DNA of 64,000 nucleotides from Mesorhizobium denitrificans (GTDB lineage Bacteria > Pseudomonadota > Alphaproteobacteria > Rhizobiales > Rhizobiaceae). This document shows positions 55,285 through 63,548 of this stretch, one piece after another (the first letter of the stretch is position 1; each line of letters starts with the position of its first letter). The notes beneath the pieces are model-generated. The model was not told the DNA's origin. It made no database searches and was given only the letters and a program-made list of their open reading frames with translations. The stretch lies in NCBI RefSeq assembly GCF_003403035.1, contig NZ_QURN01000004.1, positions 124,001 to 188,000 of the forward strand, written 5' to 3'. The translations under genes were made by a program, and so were the position numbers.

Positions 55285-56679
55285 CTAACCGTTCCAGACG
55301 CCTTCGCGGCGCAGATCGTCCATCGTGCGGCAGATGCCTTCGCGTAGGATCGACACCATGTCATCGATCTGCGATTCCGTGATAATAAGCGGCGGAGACA
55401 TGACGCACATGTTGATGAGCGGGCGGACCAGCAAACCAAGTTCGTGGCAATGGGCGTCGATGCGCGCCCCGACTGCTTTATCCAGCTGCAACGGGTTGCG
55501 GCTTTCGCGGTCGGCAACGCATTCCACGCAGGCCATCAAACCAACGCCGCGCACCTCGCCGACCAGCGGCAATTCCTCAAGCTTCTTGAGCTGCGACTGG
55601 AAATAGGGCGCGACCTTGCGTGTATGTGCCAGCACGCCTTCTTCCAGCAAGTCGAGGTTCTTGAGCGCGACGGCGCAGCCAATCGGGTGGCTGGAATATG
55701 TAAGCCCGTGTCCGAACATGGCGTCAGGATGGTTCGATTTGCGCAGATCTTCCATAAGACGCGCCGAAACTACCATGCCACCGAGCGGGAAATAGCCGGA
55801 GGTAACGCCCTTGGCGAAGGTGATGATATCCGGCTCGATTCCGAACACGTCCTTGGAAGCGAAAACGTGACCCAATCTGCCAAAGGCGGTCACGACCTCA
55901 TCCGAAACGTACATGATGTCATTTGCGCGGCATATCTCGCGGATGCGTTTCAGATAGCTGCCGGGCGCGACAATAACGCCGCCGGATGCCTGTACCGGCT
56001 CGCCAACAAATGCGCCGATGCGCTCGGCTCCGACACGCGCAATCGTTTCTTCGAATTCCGTTACGAGAAACTGCTCGAACGCTTCGACGGACAGGCCGGC
56101 AGGGCGGCGGAACGGGTCCGGCGCACTGAGTTTGACGACCAGTTCCTTCGCGCCGTCCATCCAGTCGAGGTCGCGAGGCCGGCCATTGAGCGACGCCGAA
56201 AGATAGGTTGAGCCGTGATAAGCCCCACCGCGCGACAGGATCAGCTTCTTTTCAGGACGACCGCGCACATTGTTGTAGAACTGCATGAAGCGCAGCGCGC
56301 TCTCCACGGCCGAAGAACCGCCGGTGGTGAAAAACACGTGATCGAGATCGCCGGGTGCATGGGAAGCGATGCGTTCCGCGAGAACCACGGATGGTTCGTT
56401 CATGGTGTACCATGGCGTGTTGTAGGACAGCGCCATCGCTTGATCGTACATGACCTGGGCCAGTTCCGCGCGACGATGGCCAACATTCGTGCACCACATA
56501 CCGGCAGGGCCGTCGATAAGGCGCTTGCCATCGCCGTCCGTGATGTAAATCCCGTCGCCTTCGCCGATCAGCGTGCGCGCTTCCGCGCCGATGGAGCCGG
56601 CCACGGGCCAGGGCTGAACAAGATGGCGCTCGGCCAGGGCGATGGTATCGGCGTCATCGATTTGTCTCAAAGCGGCCAT
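55285..56679 (-). CDS. Class III (omega) aminotransferase, putative polyamine/amine:pyruvate type
   Basis: 464 residues. PLP fold type I: ITDGDGKRLIDGPAGMWCTNVGH at the start, FTTGGSSAVESALRFMQFY (cofactor phosphate loop), SRGGAYHGSTYLSASL, the aspartate in MYVSDEVVTAFGRLG, and the PLP lysine in ITFAKGVTSGYFPLGG. Closest in pattern to SpuC-type putrescine/omega-amino acid:pyruvate transaminases. Divergent from the polyamine-type permease genes, with a TTGAA-N6-TTCAA palindrome between. Likely the catabolic step for the imported amine; substrate unproven. Confidence 0.9.
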   Translation of the reverse strand: MAALRQIDDADTIALAERHLVQPWPVAGSIGAEARTLIGEGDGIYITDGDGKRLIDGPAGMWCTNVGHRRAELAQVMYDQAMALSYNTPWYTMNEPSVVLAERIASHAPGDLDHVFFTTGGSSAVESALRFMQFYNNVRGRPEKKLILSRGGAYHGSTYLSASLNGRPRDLDWMDGAKELVVKLSAPDPFRRPAGLSVEAFEQFLVTEFEETIARVGAERIGAFVGEPVQASGGVIVAPGSYLKRIREICRANDIMYVSDEVVTAFGRLGHVFASKDVFGIEPDIITFAKGVTSGYFPLGGMVVSARLMEDLRKSNHPDAMFGHGLTYSSHPIGCAVALKNLDLLEEGVLAHTRKVAPYFQSQLKKLEELPLVGEVRGVGLMACVECVADRESRNPLQLDKAVGARIDAHCHELGLLVRPLINMCVMSPPLIITESQIDDMVSILREGICRTMDDLRREGVWNG

Positions 56680-56884
56680 TTGATTCTCTCCAGATCAACG
56701 CCAAGTCCGCTTTTCGTAAGCATTCTTGACAGTCGTTTTGAATAAGCGTTCAATCAATATCGCAGAGGTTGATTTCAATTTCAATCTCTGGATACGATCA
56801 ACTGCAAGCGGCGCTGCGTCGCGGGTGAGGTGGCCTGAAAATGAGAAACGCGCTCGTGCCTGAGATAAAGCCCGGAACGCTCCA
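56680..56884. other. Divergent promoter region, aminotransferase / ABC transporter
   Basis: 205 bases with no gene. It holds the 16-bp palindrome at 56738-56753 and presumably promoters for both directions. Confidence 0.5.
56738..56753. promoter_or_regulatory. Palindrome TTGAA-N6-TTCAA (candidate TetR/BetI-type operator)
   Basis: TTGAATAAGCGTTCAA. The same TTGAA-N6-TTCAA frame occurs at 61852-61867 in the other divergent promoter of this locus, beside the TetR gene. It lies 59 bases upstream of the aminotransferase start and 131 bases before the permease gene. Confidence 0.6.
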
Positions 56885-57802
56885 ATGACGATTGCTGCGG
56901 AAGGGAAGCCGGATGATTCGGCGCAACAGGCTGGACGACCTGCCCTTCTGCAATCTGAGGCCGCGCAAGGCATTGCGCTGATAAGCCCAACCTTTCTCTA
57001 TGCGCTGGCGATGCTGGCGGTGCCGATATTGGTGACATTTGCACATAGTTTCTGGACGCAGAACTATATGGACATCGACCGCACCTTCACGCTGGAAAAC
57101 TATCGCATTGCGCTCACGGAGCCAATCTATCGCGACCTGCTGTGGCGCTCGCTGTTCATCTCGCTGACGGTCAGCTTTGTCACGGTCGTGCTGGCTTACC
57201 CCATTGCCTATTACATTTCTTTCCATGGCGGCCGCCACAAGGGTCTGTGGCTGTTCATCATCACCATTCCGTTCTGGACGAGCTATCTGCTGCGCGTGAT
57301 GTCGTGGAAGGTGATCCTCGGATTCAACGGCGTGCTCAATTCGGGCCTGATGGCACTCGGCATTATCAGCGAGCCATCCACCGCGTTTCTGTACAACACG
57401 AATGCGGTGATCATTACGCTTACGCATGCCTGGGCGGCGTTTGCGATTTTGCCGATTTTCGTTTCGCTGGAAAAGGTGGACCGCACGCTGATCGAGGCCG
57501 CGACCGATCTGGGCGATGGTGCTGTGCGTAGATTTCTGCGGGTGACGTTGCCGCTTTCGATGCCTGGTGCCATATCCGCGCTGATGATCGTGATGATCCC
57601 GACGGTCGGTGATTATGTGACACCGCGCCTCGTCGGCGGAAAAGACGGCGTGATGATAGCCAACGCCATTCAGGCGCAGTTTGGCAAGGCGGCGAACTGG
57701 CCGCTGGGCGCAGCGCTTTCGGTAACGTCGATGGTGGTTGTAACCGCAATGGCGGGCGCGACGGTGTTCATATTGAGATGGGCGGCGAGGCAGGCGCGAT
57801 GA
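56885..57802 (+). CDS. Spermidine/putrescine-type ABC transporter permease (PotB-like)
   Basis: 305 residues, about six membrane helices after a 35-residue cytoplasmic tail. Seen: ALISPTFLYALAMLAVPILVTFAHSFW, FVTVVLAYPIAYYISF, the SYLLRVMSWKVIL segment usual in PotB, and the EAA loop AATDLGDGAVRRFLRVTLPLSMPG. First of three transporter genes; overlaps the next by ATGA. Confidence 0.93.
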   Translation: MTIAAEGKPDDSAQQAGRPALLQSEAAQGIALISPTFLYALAMLAVPILVTFAHSFWTQNYMDIDRTFTLENYRIALTEPIYRDLLWRSLFISLTVSFVTVVLAYPIAYYISFHGGRHKGLWLFIITIPFWTSYLLRVMSWKVILGFNGVLNSGLMALGIISEPSTAFLYNTNAVIITLTHAWAAFAILPIFVSLEKVDRTLIEAATDLGDGAVRRFLRVTLPLSMPGAISALMIVMIPTVGDYVTPRLVGGKDGVMIANAIQAQFGKAANWPLGAALSVTSMVVVTAMAGATVFILRWAARQAR

Positions 57803-58620
57803 ACATTGTGCGCAGACTGCTTTCGAACTGGCTGCCGGTCTACGCGGTGCTATACGTCGCGTTTCTCTATCTGCCAATTTTGCTGCTGCCGATCTTCTCG
57901 ATCAACCAGTCGGCGGTGCCGCAATTCCCGCTCACTGGCTACACGATGAAATGGTATGCGGGTCTGCCGAATACGCCGGAGCTGTTGTCCTCGGCATGGA
58001 ATAGCCTGATCGTCGGCCTGTCTGCGTCGATTGTGAGCACAATCCTCGGCATCTGCGCAGCGCGGGCGATCACGCGCTATCGCTTTCGAGGGCAGAGGGT
58101 GGCGAGCGGCCTGATCATGGCGCCGCTGGTTCTGCCGGAAATTATCGTGGCGGTTTCGATGCTGCTCGTGCTGCTGCAACTCGGCGTCGGGCTTTCATTG
58201 TTCACGGTCATTCTCGGCCACATACTGATCTGCATTCCCTATTCCGTGACGGTGCTGATTTCCGGCTTCGAAGGGTTCGACCGCAGTCTTGAGGAGGCGT
58301 CTGCTGACCTCGGCGAAAGCGCGTGGGGAACCTTCAGGCGCGTGACGCTGCCGATGGTCGCCCCTGCGATCATCTCCAGCCTGCTGGTGTCGTTCACCAT
58401 CTCGCTGGACGAGTTCATTCTGGCGTTCTTCTTGTCAGGAACTGAGCCGACGCTGCCCGTCTACATCTGGGGTCAGCTGCGGTTTGCGGCGAAACTGCCG
58501 AGCGTTTTAGCGCTGGGCACGCTGCTTTTGCTGGCGTCTTTTATGATGCTGTCCATCGCTGAAATTTTGCGCCGCCGCGCGGCTCGCCGTGCGCAGAACG
58601 AAGGAGGTGTCTATGCCTGA
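57799..58620 (+). CDS. Spermidine/putrescine-type ABC transporter permease (PotC-like)
   Basis: 273 residues from the ATG at 57799 in the ATGA overlap. Membrane helices start at LPVYAVLYVAFLYLPILLLPIFSI; PLTGYTMKWYAGL-like FPLTGYTMKWYAGLP is the PotC signature, and the EAA loop is EASADLGESAWGTFRRVTLPMVAPA. Forms the pore with the PotB-like subunit. The next gene starts inside its last codons. Confidence 0.93.
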   Translation: MNIVRRLLSNWLPVYAVLYVAFLYLPILLLPIFSINQSAVPQFPLTGYTMKWYAGLPNTPELLSSAWNSLIVGLSASIVSTILGICAARAITRYRFRGQRVASGLIMAPLVLPEIIVAVSMLLVLLQLGVGLSLFTVILGHILICIPYSVTVLISGFEGFDRSLEEASADLGESAWGTFRRVTLPMVAPAIISSLLVSFTISLDEFILAFFLSGTEPTLPVYIWGQLRFAAKLPSVLALGTLLLLASFMMLSIAEILRRRAARRAQNEGGVYA

Positions 58621-59701
58621 GACGCCGATGATCAAGATCGACCACGTGACGCGAGCCTATGGTGCGTTCAAGGCGCTGGATGACGCTTCGTTGACGATCC
58701 AAAAAGGCGAATTCTTCTCGCTGCTCGGACCATCGGGCTGCGGCAAGACCACCTTGCTGCGCATGATCGGCGGCTTCGACAATCCGACATCGGGCACGAT
58801 CTATCTTGACGGTCAGGCCATGAACGGAATTCCGGCAAACCGCCGCCCGACCAATATGGTGTTTCAGAGCTACGCGATTTTTCCGCATCTCAACGTGGCG
58901 CAGAATGTTGCGTATGGGTTGAAGCGCCTGCGGTTGGACGCAGTCGAGGAAAAGCGGCGGGTGGAAGAAGCGCTCGGTCAGGTGTCGATGGCACATCTGG
59001 GAAAGCGTGGTGCGACGGAATTGTCGGGCGGGCAACGTCAGCGCGTGGCGCTGGCTCGCGCGCTGGTGATGCGACCCAAGGTGTTGTTGCTGGACGAGCC
59101 GCTATCGGCGCTCGACAAGAAACTGCGCGAGCAAATGCAGGTGGAGTTGCGCAAGCTGCAACAGGCGGTCGGGATCACGTTCATTCTTGTGACACACGAC
59201 CAGTATGAAGCACTGGCGATGTCTGATCGCATTGCTGTGATGTTCAGCGGAAACATCGCGCAGGTGGCAACGCCGAAGGATATTTATCAGCGGCCTGTGA
59301 ATCGCCAGGTGGCGGATTTCGTCGGCGGCATGAATTTTGTTGCAGCGGAAATCGTTGGCGAAGATAGCGGCACGATCACCGTGGAAACGACGAGCTTCGG
59401 ACGTGTGAAAACGGAAAAGCCGGTGCAGTTTGTCACGAAGGGCAAGGCGGCGACGCTCGGCATTCGTCCCGAACGGCTGCGGGTGCTATGGGACGATGCG
59501 ACCGACAAGTACGAGATCGCAGGCAAGGTGGTCGACCGGCACTATTTCGGCGAGATTACACATCTGATCGTGGAGGTTCCGGGAATGGAACAGCCTCTCT
59601 CGGTGTCGGAGACGAATAATTTCGGCGCGGACGATATTCCCGTGGGTGCGCCGATCCGCCTTGCCTATGACCCCGATGCGCTGGTGGCTTTGGCCGATTG
59701 A
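58613..59701 (+). CDS. Spermidine/putrescine-type ABC transporter ATP-binding protein (PotA-like)
   Basis: 362 residues from the ATG at 58613 (AAGGAGGTG six bases upstream, near-perfect ribosome site). Walker A GPSGCGKTT, Q-loop MVFQSYAIFPHLNV, signature [15 protein letters not shown], Walker B VLLLDEPLSALDKKLREQMQ and H-loop VTHDQYEALAMSDR; the C-terminal TOBE domain covers about 285-360. Powers uptake by the two permeases. Followed by a palindromic repeat block. Confidence 0.94.
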   Translation: MPETPMIKIDHVTRAYGAFKALDDASLTIQKGEFFSLLGPSGCGKTTLLRMIGGFDNPTSGTIYLDGQAMNGIPANRRPTNMVFQSYAIFPHLNVAQNVAYGLKRLRLDAVEEKRRVEEALGQVSMAHLGKRGATELSGGQRQRVALARALVMRPKVLLLDEPLSALDKKLREQMQVELRKLQQAVGITFILVTHDQYEALAMSDRIAVMFSGNIAQVATPKDIYQRPVNRQVADFVGGMNFVAAEIVGEDSGTITVETTSFGRVKTEKPVQFVTKGKAATLGIRPERLRVLWDDATDKYEIAGKVVDRHYFGEITHLIVEVPGMEQPLSVSETNNFGADDIPVGAPIRLAYDPDALVALAD

Positions 59702-59727
59702 GAGACGTGCATGAGGGCGAGGTCAGC

Positions 59728-59878
59728 GCTGCCCCTCACCTGCCTGCCGGCATCCTCTCCCCATAAACGGGGAGAGGCGGGCGGTGGCGATGTTTTCGCC
59801 AATCGCAATGCGGATTTTCATCGGCGCTGATGTTTCCCTCTCCCTGCATGCGGGGAGAGGGTAAGGGTGAGGGGCAGC
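59728..59878. repeat. Compound palindromic repeat element
   Basis: Outer arms GCTGCCCCTCACC (59728-59740) and GGTGAGGGGCAGC (59866-59878) enclose two hairpins: CCTCTCCCC / GGGGAGAGG (59754-59777) and CCCTCTCCC / GGGAGAGGG (59836-59861). The whole element is 151 bases and can fold as a cruciform or long stem. It lies between convergent genes. Such mosaic palindromes are typical of interspersed repeats in Rhizobiales. Confidence 0.75.
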
Positions 59879-59900
59879 ACTGCCCAATCAGCAAAAGCCC

Positions 59901-60983
59901 TCAATACCCCGCTTTGATCTTCTCGAATTCCTCGATCATTTTCTGGCGCAGTTCGGTCGGCAATGGCGACTGGAACAGCGTCTTGTCGAGGAACTTGTCG
60001 ACATCGCCGTAGCCCTGATCGGCCACGACCTTCGGATCGATCTCGCTCATGGCCTTGGCGTTGGCGTGGCCATAGCCCCAATCGGTGAGCAGATACTTCG
60101 CGACTTCCGGCGTGTTGATGGCGTTGAGATAATCATAAGCCTTATCGACACTGCCGGTGCCGCCCTTGATGCGAACGTAGCCACACACCCAGGTCGAAAG
60201 TCCTTCCTTGGTGTCGCGCGTCGATTTGATCGGCGCACCGGCGAGCGCAGATTGCACGGCGGCGTCATTCCATGCCCATGCAAGATCGACTTCGCCGCCG
60301 CTCATTGCCTGAACGATTTCGGTCGTGTCAGTCCAGTACAGACGGACGTTCTTATGTACCTGGCGCAAGAAGTCCGAAGCTTCCTTGAACTGCTCGTCGG
60401 TCATCTTGGTCCAGTCTTTCAAGCCGATGGCGAGCGACGCCAAGGCATATGCGTCATCGACATTATCGCCGATGGAAACGCGGTCCTTGAACTTCGGGTC
60501 GGCCAACGAGCGCAGCGATTGTACGTCTGCCGCGTCAACCTTTTCGGTATTGTAGGTAAGCAGTGAGTTGCCCCACTCCCAAGGCAGAAACCACGCCTTG
60601 CCATCCGAGGTGGAAACGAGATCCTTCATGCCCATGATCTGCGGGTTCATATCGCCCCAGGCAGTGATCTTGGAGGTGTCGAGCGGTTCGAGCAGGCCAG
60701 CGTCACGCCATTTGGCAACGCTCTGCGAGCACGGGTGGGCGAGGTCTGTCTTGAAGCCGGAACGCAGCTTTTGAAAAGCTTCTTCCTCGTCACCGAAAAA
60801 GGTGAAGGTGGGCGAGTCGCCGTACTTGGCAACATAGGCGGGGTGAAACTCAGGCACCTCATAGCCAGACCAGTCGAAAATCGTCAGCTGGCCATCATCC
60901 GCAGCGACAATGCCTAACAGCGAAAAGGAAAACAGCCCAGCGGCGGTCAGGCCAAGTGCTGTTCGTCTCAACAATCTCGTCAT
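59901..60983 (-). CDS. Polyamine-type extracellular solute-binding protein (PotD/PotF-like)
   Basis: 360 residues with a Sec signal (LLRRTALGLTAAGLFSFSLLGIVAADD). Mature part has GQLTIFDWSGYEVPEFHPAYVAKYG and the family pattern VDLAWAWNDAAVQSAL; two-lobed SBP family 1. It should deliver the amine to the PotABC-like complex encoded on the opposite strand. The start is 11 bases after the TetR stop, so it is expressed with the regulator. Confidence 0.92.
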   Translation of the reverse strand: MTRLLRRTALGLTAAGLFSFSLLGIVAADDGQLTIFDWSGYEVPEFHPAYVAKYGDSPTFTFFGDEEEAFQKLRSGFKTDLAHPCSQSVAKWRDAGLLEPLDTSKITAWGDMNPQIMGMKDLVSTSDGKAWFLPWEWGNSLLTYNTEKVDAADVQSLRSLADPKFKDRVSIGDNVDDAYALASLAIGLKDWTKMTDEQFKEASDFLRQVHKNVRLYWTDTTEIVQAMSGGEVDLAWAWNDAAVQSALAGAPIKSTRDTKEGLSTWVCGYVRIKGGTGSVDKAYDYLNAINTPEVAKYLLTDWGYGHANAKAMSEIDPKVVADQGYGDVDKFLDKTLFQSPLPTELRQKMIEEFEKIKAGY

Positions 60984-60994
60984 GCCCTGTTCCC

Positions 60995-61756
60995 TTATGT
61001 TTCTTGTGCGGTTTCCCGTGGCCGGTCGAAATGCTTAGGAAAGGCCACAGCCAAAAATTCATATGCGCATTGCAGCGCGCTCTGCCGGGTAACGTTTTCG
61101 GTCCCCATCATCAGACGCAGCCATAGGCCCTCGAGCAATGAACAAAGGGCCAGCGCAATGGCTTCCGGGTCAAAATCATAACCCGCTTCATGTCGGAGCT
61201 TTCCGCAAAGTCCGGAGAAAATGCGCTGGTAGTTTTCGTCGCGAGCGCCGCATAGCGCCTGATAGGTAGGGCGCGATTTTGCCTCGCCCCAGAATGCGCA
61301 CCACGCGGCCAGCTTGCGCCGCGTGCAGATGGCACGGTCGAAATCTGCCGCGACGAGTGCGCGAAGCTGATCGGCAGGCACATCGCCAACCTTTTCAAGA
61401 CTGGTGCGCCAATGGGCGGCGTATTCGTCCGACATATATTGCAAGGTGGCGATAAGCAGCTTTTCCTTGCTCTCGAAATGGAAGTTCACAATGCCGCGCG
61501 AGAGGCCTGCCCCATCAGCGACATCAGCCATCGTGGTTTCCGCGTAGCCACGCCTGGCAAGCGAATCGATGGTCGCTTCGATGAGTTGTTGGCGGCGCAC
61601 ATCCTTGGCCGCCGTGCGCGGCTTGATTTTGTCGCCCTGAATGGCTTTGCTTGATGACAATCTGACCATCTTGTCCATGCCCGACTTATTGACGCCGCGC
61701 GCAGTGCGCTGCTGCCGCAGTTGAGACGAGGGAGGATCAGCCATGTCAAGTGCCAT
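60995..61756 (-). CDS. TetR-family regulator, BetI-like
   Basis: 253 residues from the ATG at 61756, chosen because GGAG lies seven bases upstream; later ATGs at 61744, 61678 and 61669 lack a good site. The helix-turn-helix is RRQQLIEATIDSLARRGYAETTMADVADGAGLSRGIVNFHFESKEKL (about 54-100), followed by a BetI-type C-terminal domain (WCAFWGEAKSRPTYQALCG). The 50-residue leader before the DNA-binding domain is long for the family. Divergent from the flavoprotein gene; probably represses both promoters via TTGAA-N6-TTCAA sites. Confidence 0.88.
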   Translation of the reverse strand: MALDMADPPSSQLRQQRTARGVNKSGMDKMVRLSSSKAIQGDKIKPRTAAKDVRRQQLIEATIDSLARRGYAETTMADVADGAGLSRGIVNFHFESKEKLLIATLQYMSDEYAAHWRTSLEKVGDVPADQLRALVAADFDRAICTRRKLAAWCAFWGEAKSRPTYQALCGARDENYQRIFSGLCGKLRHEAGYDFDPEAIALALCSLLEGLWLRLMMGTENVTRQSALQCAYEFLAVAFPKHFDRPRETAQET

Positions 61757-61774
61757 TCTACGGCTCCGGATGGC

Positions 61775-61806
61775 TCAGACGCGAATACCGATTACCTTGC
61801 GTCTGA
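61775..61806. promoter_or_regulatory. Inverted repeat in the TetR / flavoprotein promoter
   Basis: TCAGACGC (61775-61782) and GCGTCTGA (61799-61806), perfect 8-bp arms 16 bases apart, 19 bases from the TetR start codon. A second candidate operator or an mRNA leader hairpin for the regulator gene. Confidence 0.4.
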
Positions 61807-61851
61807 ATGGCTCAAGCCTACTCTGAACTGCAGCAAACGCAAGTCAATTTG

Positions 61852-61867
61852 TTGAACGTACATTCAA
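61852..61867. promoter_or_regulatory. Palindrome TTGAA-N6-TTCAA (candidate TetR/BetI-type operator)
   Basis: TTGAACGTACATTCAA; 14 of its 16 bases pair in the inverted repeat. It shares the TTGAA-N6-TTCAA frame with 56738-56753. It lies 62 bases before the flavoprotein start chosen here and 96 bases from the TetR start. Confidence 0.6.
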
Positions 61868-61928
61868 TGGCTATGGACAAGAGCGGCTCTGGCGTGGCAG
61901 ATTTACTGCAATGGGAGATGCCTCGGTC

Positions 61929-63548
61929 ATGAAGAACTGGGACGTAATAGTCATTGGCGGTGGCCATAATGGCCTGGTCAATGCCTGCTATTTGCAGCGC
62001 TCCGGACTGGATGTGCTGGTGCTTGAGCAGAAGGACTGGGTGGGCGGCGCTGCCACGAGCCGGTCGCTAACGCCGGGATTCGTCTATTCCAACTGTTCTT
62101 ATGTGTGTTCGCTGTTTCGTCCTGAGATCATGCGTGATCTTGAATTGCCGCGCTTCGGGCTGCAGGTGATTCCCTATGAAGGCGGCGCGGTTTTTACGCA
62201 GGATGGCGACTACCTCGCCAATTATCGCGATCACCATGCGCACCGGCGAGAGTTCGCGCGCTTCTCGCCACGGGATGCGGAGGCATATGAGCGTTATGCG
62301 TGCGACGTGACGCGCCAGTGCCGGTTCATTCAGCCGCTATTGATGCGCACGGCGCCCGACCCGACCAGTTTCAAACCGCGCGACATTGGTGAGTTGATTT
62401 ATCTGGGCCGAAAGTTTTCCGACATGTCCGCGGAAGAGATGGCGCTGACGATGCGCTTCTGGACGATGTCGATTTCCGATTTTCTCGACGAATATTTCGA
62501 GACGGATGTGATCAAGGCAAACTTTGCGCTGTCTGGAATTATCGGAACAGCGCTCGGCCCGATGTCGCCGGGAACGGCCTATGTGCTGCTGCATCACTAT
62601 ATGGGCGAGGTTGATGGCTCGGTTGGCGCATGGGGTTACGCGCGCGGTGGCATGGGCGCTGTGACGCAGGCGCTGGCAGCGTCTTTTCAGGCATCGGGCG
62701 GCACGATCCGGACCGGCGCGCAGGTTGAGCAGGTTCTGGTGAAGAATGGTCACGCGCAAGGCGTCGTGCTGGCCGGTGGCGAAGAGGTGTTGGGCAAGCT
62801 GACCGTCTCGAACGCAGACGTGAAGCGCACATTCCTCAAGCTGGTGGAGCCGAAGGAACTGCCCGACATTTTCCTGCGACGGGTGAAGAACTTCAAGATT
62901 CGTGGCTCGTCCGGGAAGGTGAATATTGCGCTGGGTTCCATGCCGGAGTTCCCGGCGCTGCCTGACGACTCGCCTTGCTATCGGGGCGATCTGCATTTCA
63001 CCGATTCGGTGGAGCGCATGGAGCGCGCCTATGATGACTGGAAAGAGGGACGCTGGTCTGCCGATCCGTTCATCGACATGGTGATTCCGACGACGCTGGA
63101 CCCGACCATGGCTTCGCCGGGAAAGCACTTCATGAGTTGCTTCGTGCAATATGCCCCGCCCAAGGTTGGTGGGCGCGAGTGGACCGACGCCGATCGTGAC
63201 GGATTTGCTGAAAGCGTCATTTCCCAGATTGCGGATTACTCGCCGGGGTTCCGCGAGCGGATCGTGCATATGGAAGTGCGCACGCCGCGCGAGATCGAAG
63301 CGGAAACGGGGCTGACGGAAGGCAATATTTTCCAGGGTGAACTGACCTTCGACCAATTGCTGTTTAACAGGCCGGTGCCGGGTTATGCGCAATATCGCTC
63401 GCCAGTCGGTGGGCTCTATATGTGCGGTTCCTCCACACATCCGGGCGGCGGCGTTATGGGCGCGCCGGGGCGCAACGCGGCCGTGGAAATTCTGCGCGAC
63501 CTGAAGCGCGGCGCAAATCATGTGAGTGCGGCCCATGACGTCATTTGA
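61929..63548 (+). CDS. Phytoene-dehydrogenase-like FAD oxidoreductase (COG1233), first copy
   Basis: 539 residues from the ATG at 61929 with GGGAG ten bases upstream; an ATG at 61911 would add six residues. N-terminal FAD dinucleotide-binding motif DVIVIGGGHNGLVNACYLQRSGLDVLVLEQ and VGGAATSRSLTPGF; C-terminal YMCGSSTHPGGGVMGAPGRNAAVEIL closes the FAD site. These are amine-oxidase-fold flavoproteins. Carotenoid synthesis is unlikely: no crtB or crtE is nearby and the neighbours handle amines. Overlaps the second copy by 14 bases. Confidence 0.88.
   Translation: MKNWDVIVIGGGHNGLVNACYLQRSGLDVLVLEQKDWVGGAATSRSLTPGFVYSNCSYVCSLFRPEIMRDLELPRFGLQVIPYEGGAVFTQDGDYLANYRDHHAHRREFARFSPRDAEAYERYACDVTRQCRFIQPLLMRTAPDPTSFKPRDIGELIYLGRKFSDMSAEEMALTMRFWTMSISDFLDEYFETDVIKANFALSGIIGTALGPMSPGTAYVLLHHYMGEVDGSVGAWGYARGGMGAVTQALAASFQASGGTIRTGAQVEQVLVKNGHAQGVVLAGGEEVLGKLTVSNADVKRTFLKLVEPKELPDIFLRRVKNFKIRGSSGKVNIALGSMPEFPALPDDSPCYRGDLHFTDSVERMERAYDDWKEGRWSADPFIDMVIPTTLDPTMASPGKHFMSCFVQYAPPKVGGREWTDADRDGFAESVISQIADYSPGFRERIVHMEVRTPREIEAETGLTEGNIFQGELTFDQLLFNRPVPGYAQYRSPVGGLYMCGSSTHPGGGVMGAPGRNAAVEILRDLKRGANHVSAAHDVI

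Noticed and set aside
56798-57877. 359-codon open frame on the minus strand
   Set aside because: Antisense to the PotB-like permease; an artefact of codon bias.
62337-63536. 399-codon open frame on the minus strand
   Set aside because: Antisense to the first COG1233 flavoprotein, whose FAD motifs are unmistakable; the reverse product is His/Arg-rich and unlike any protein.
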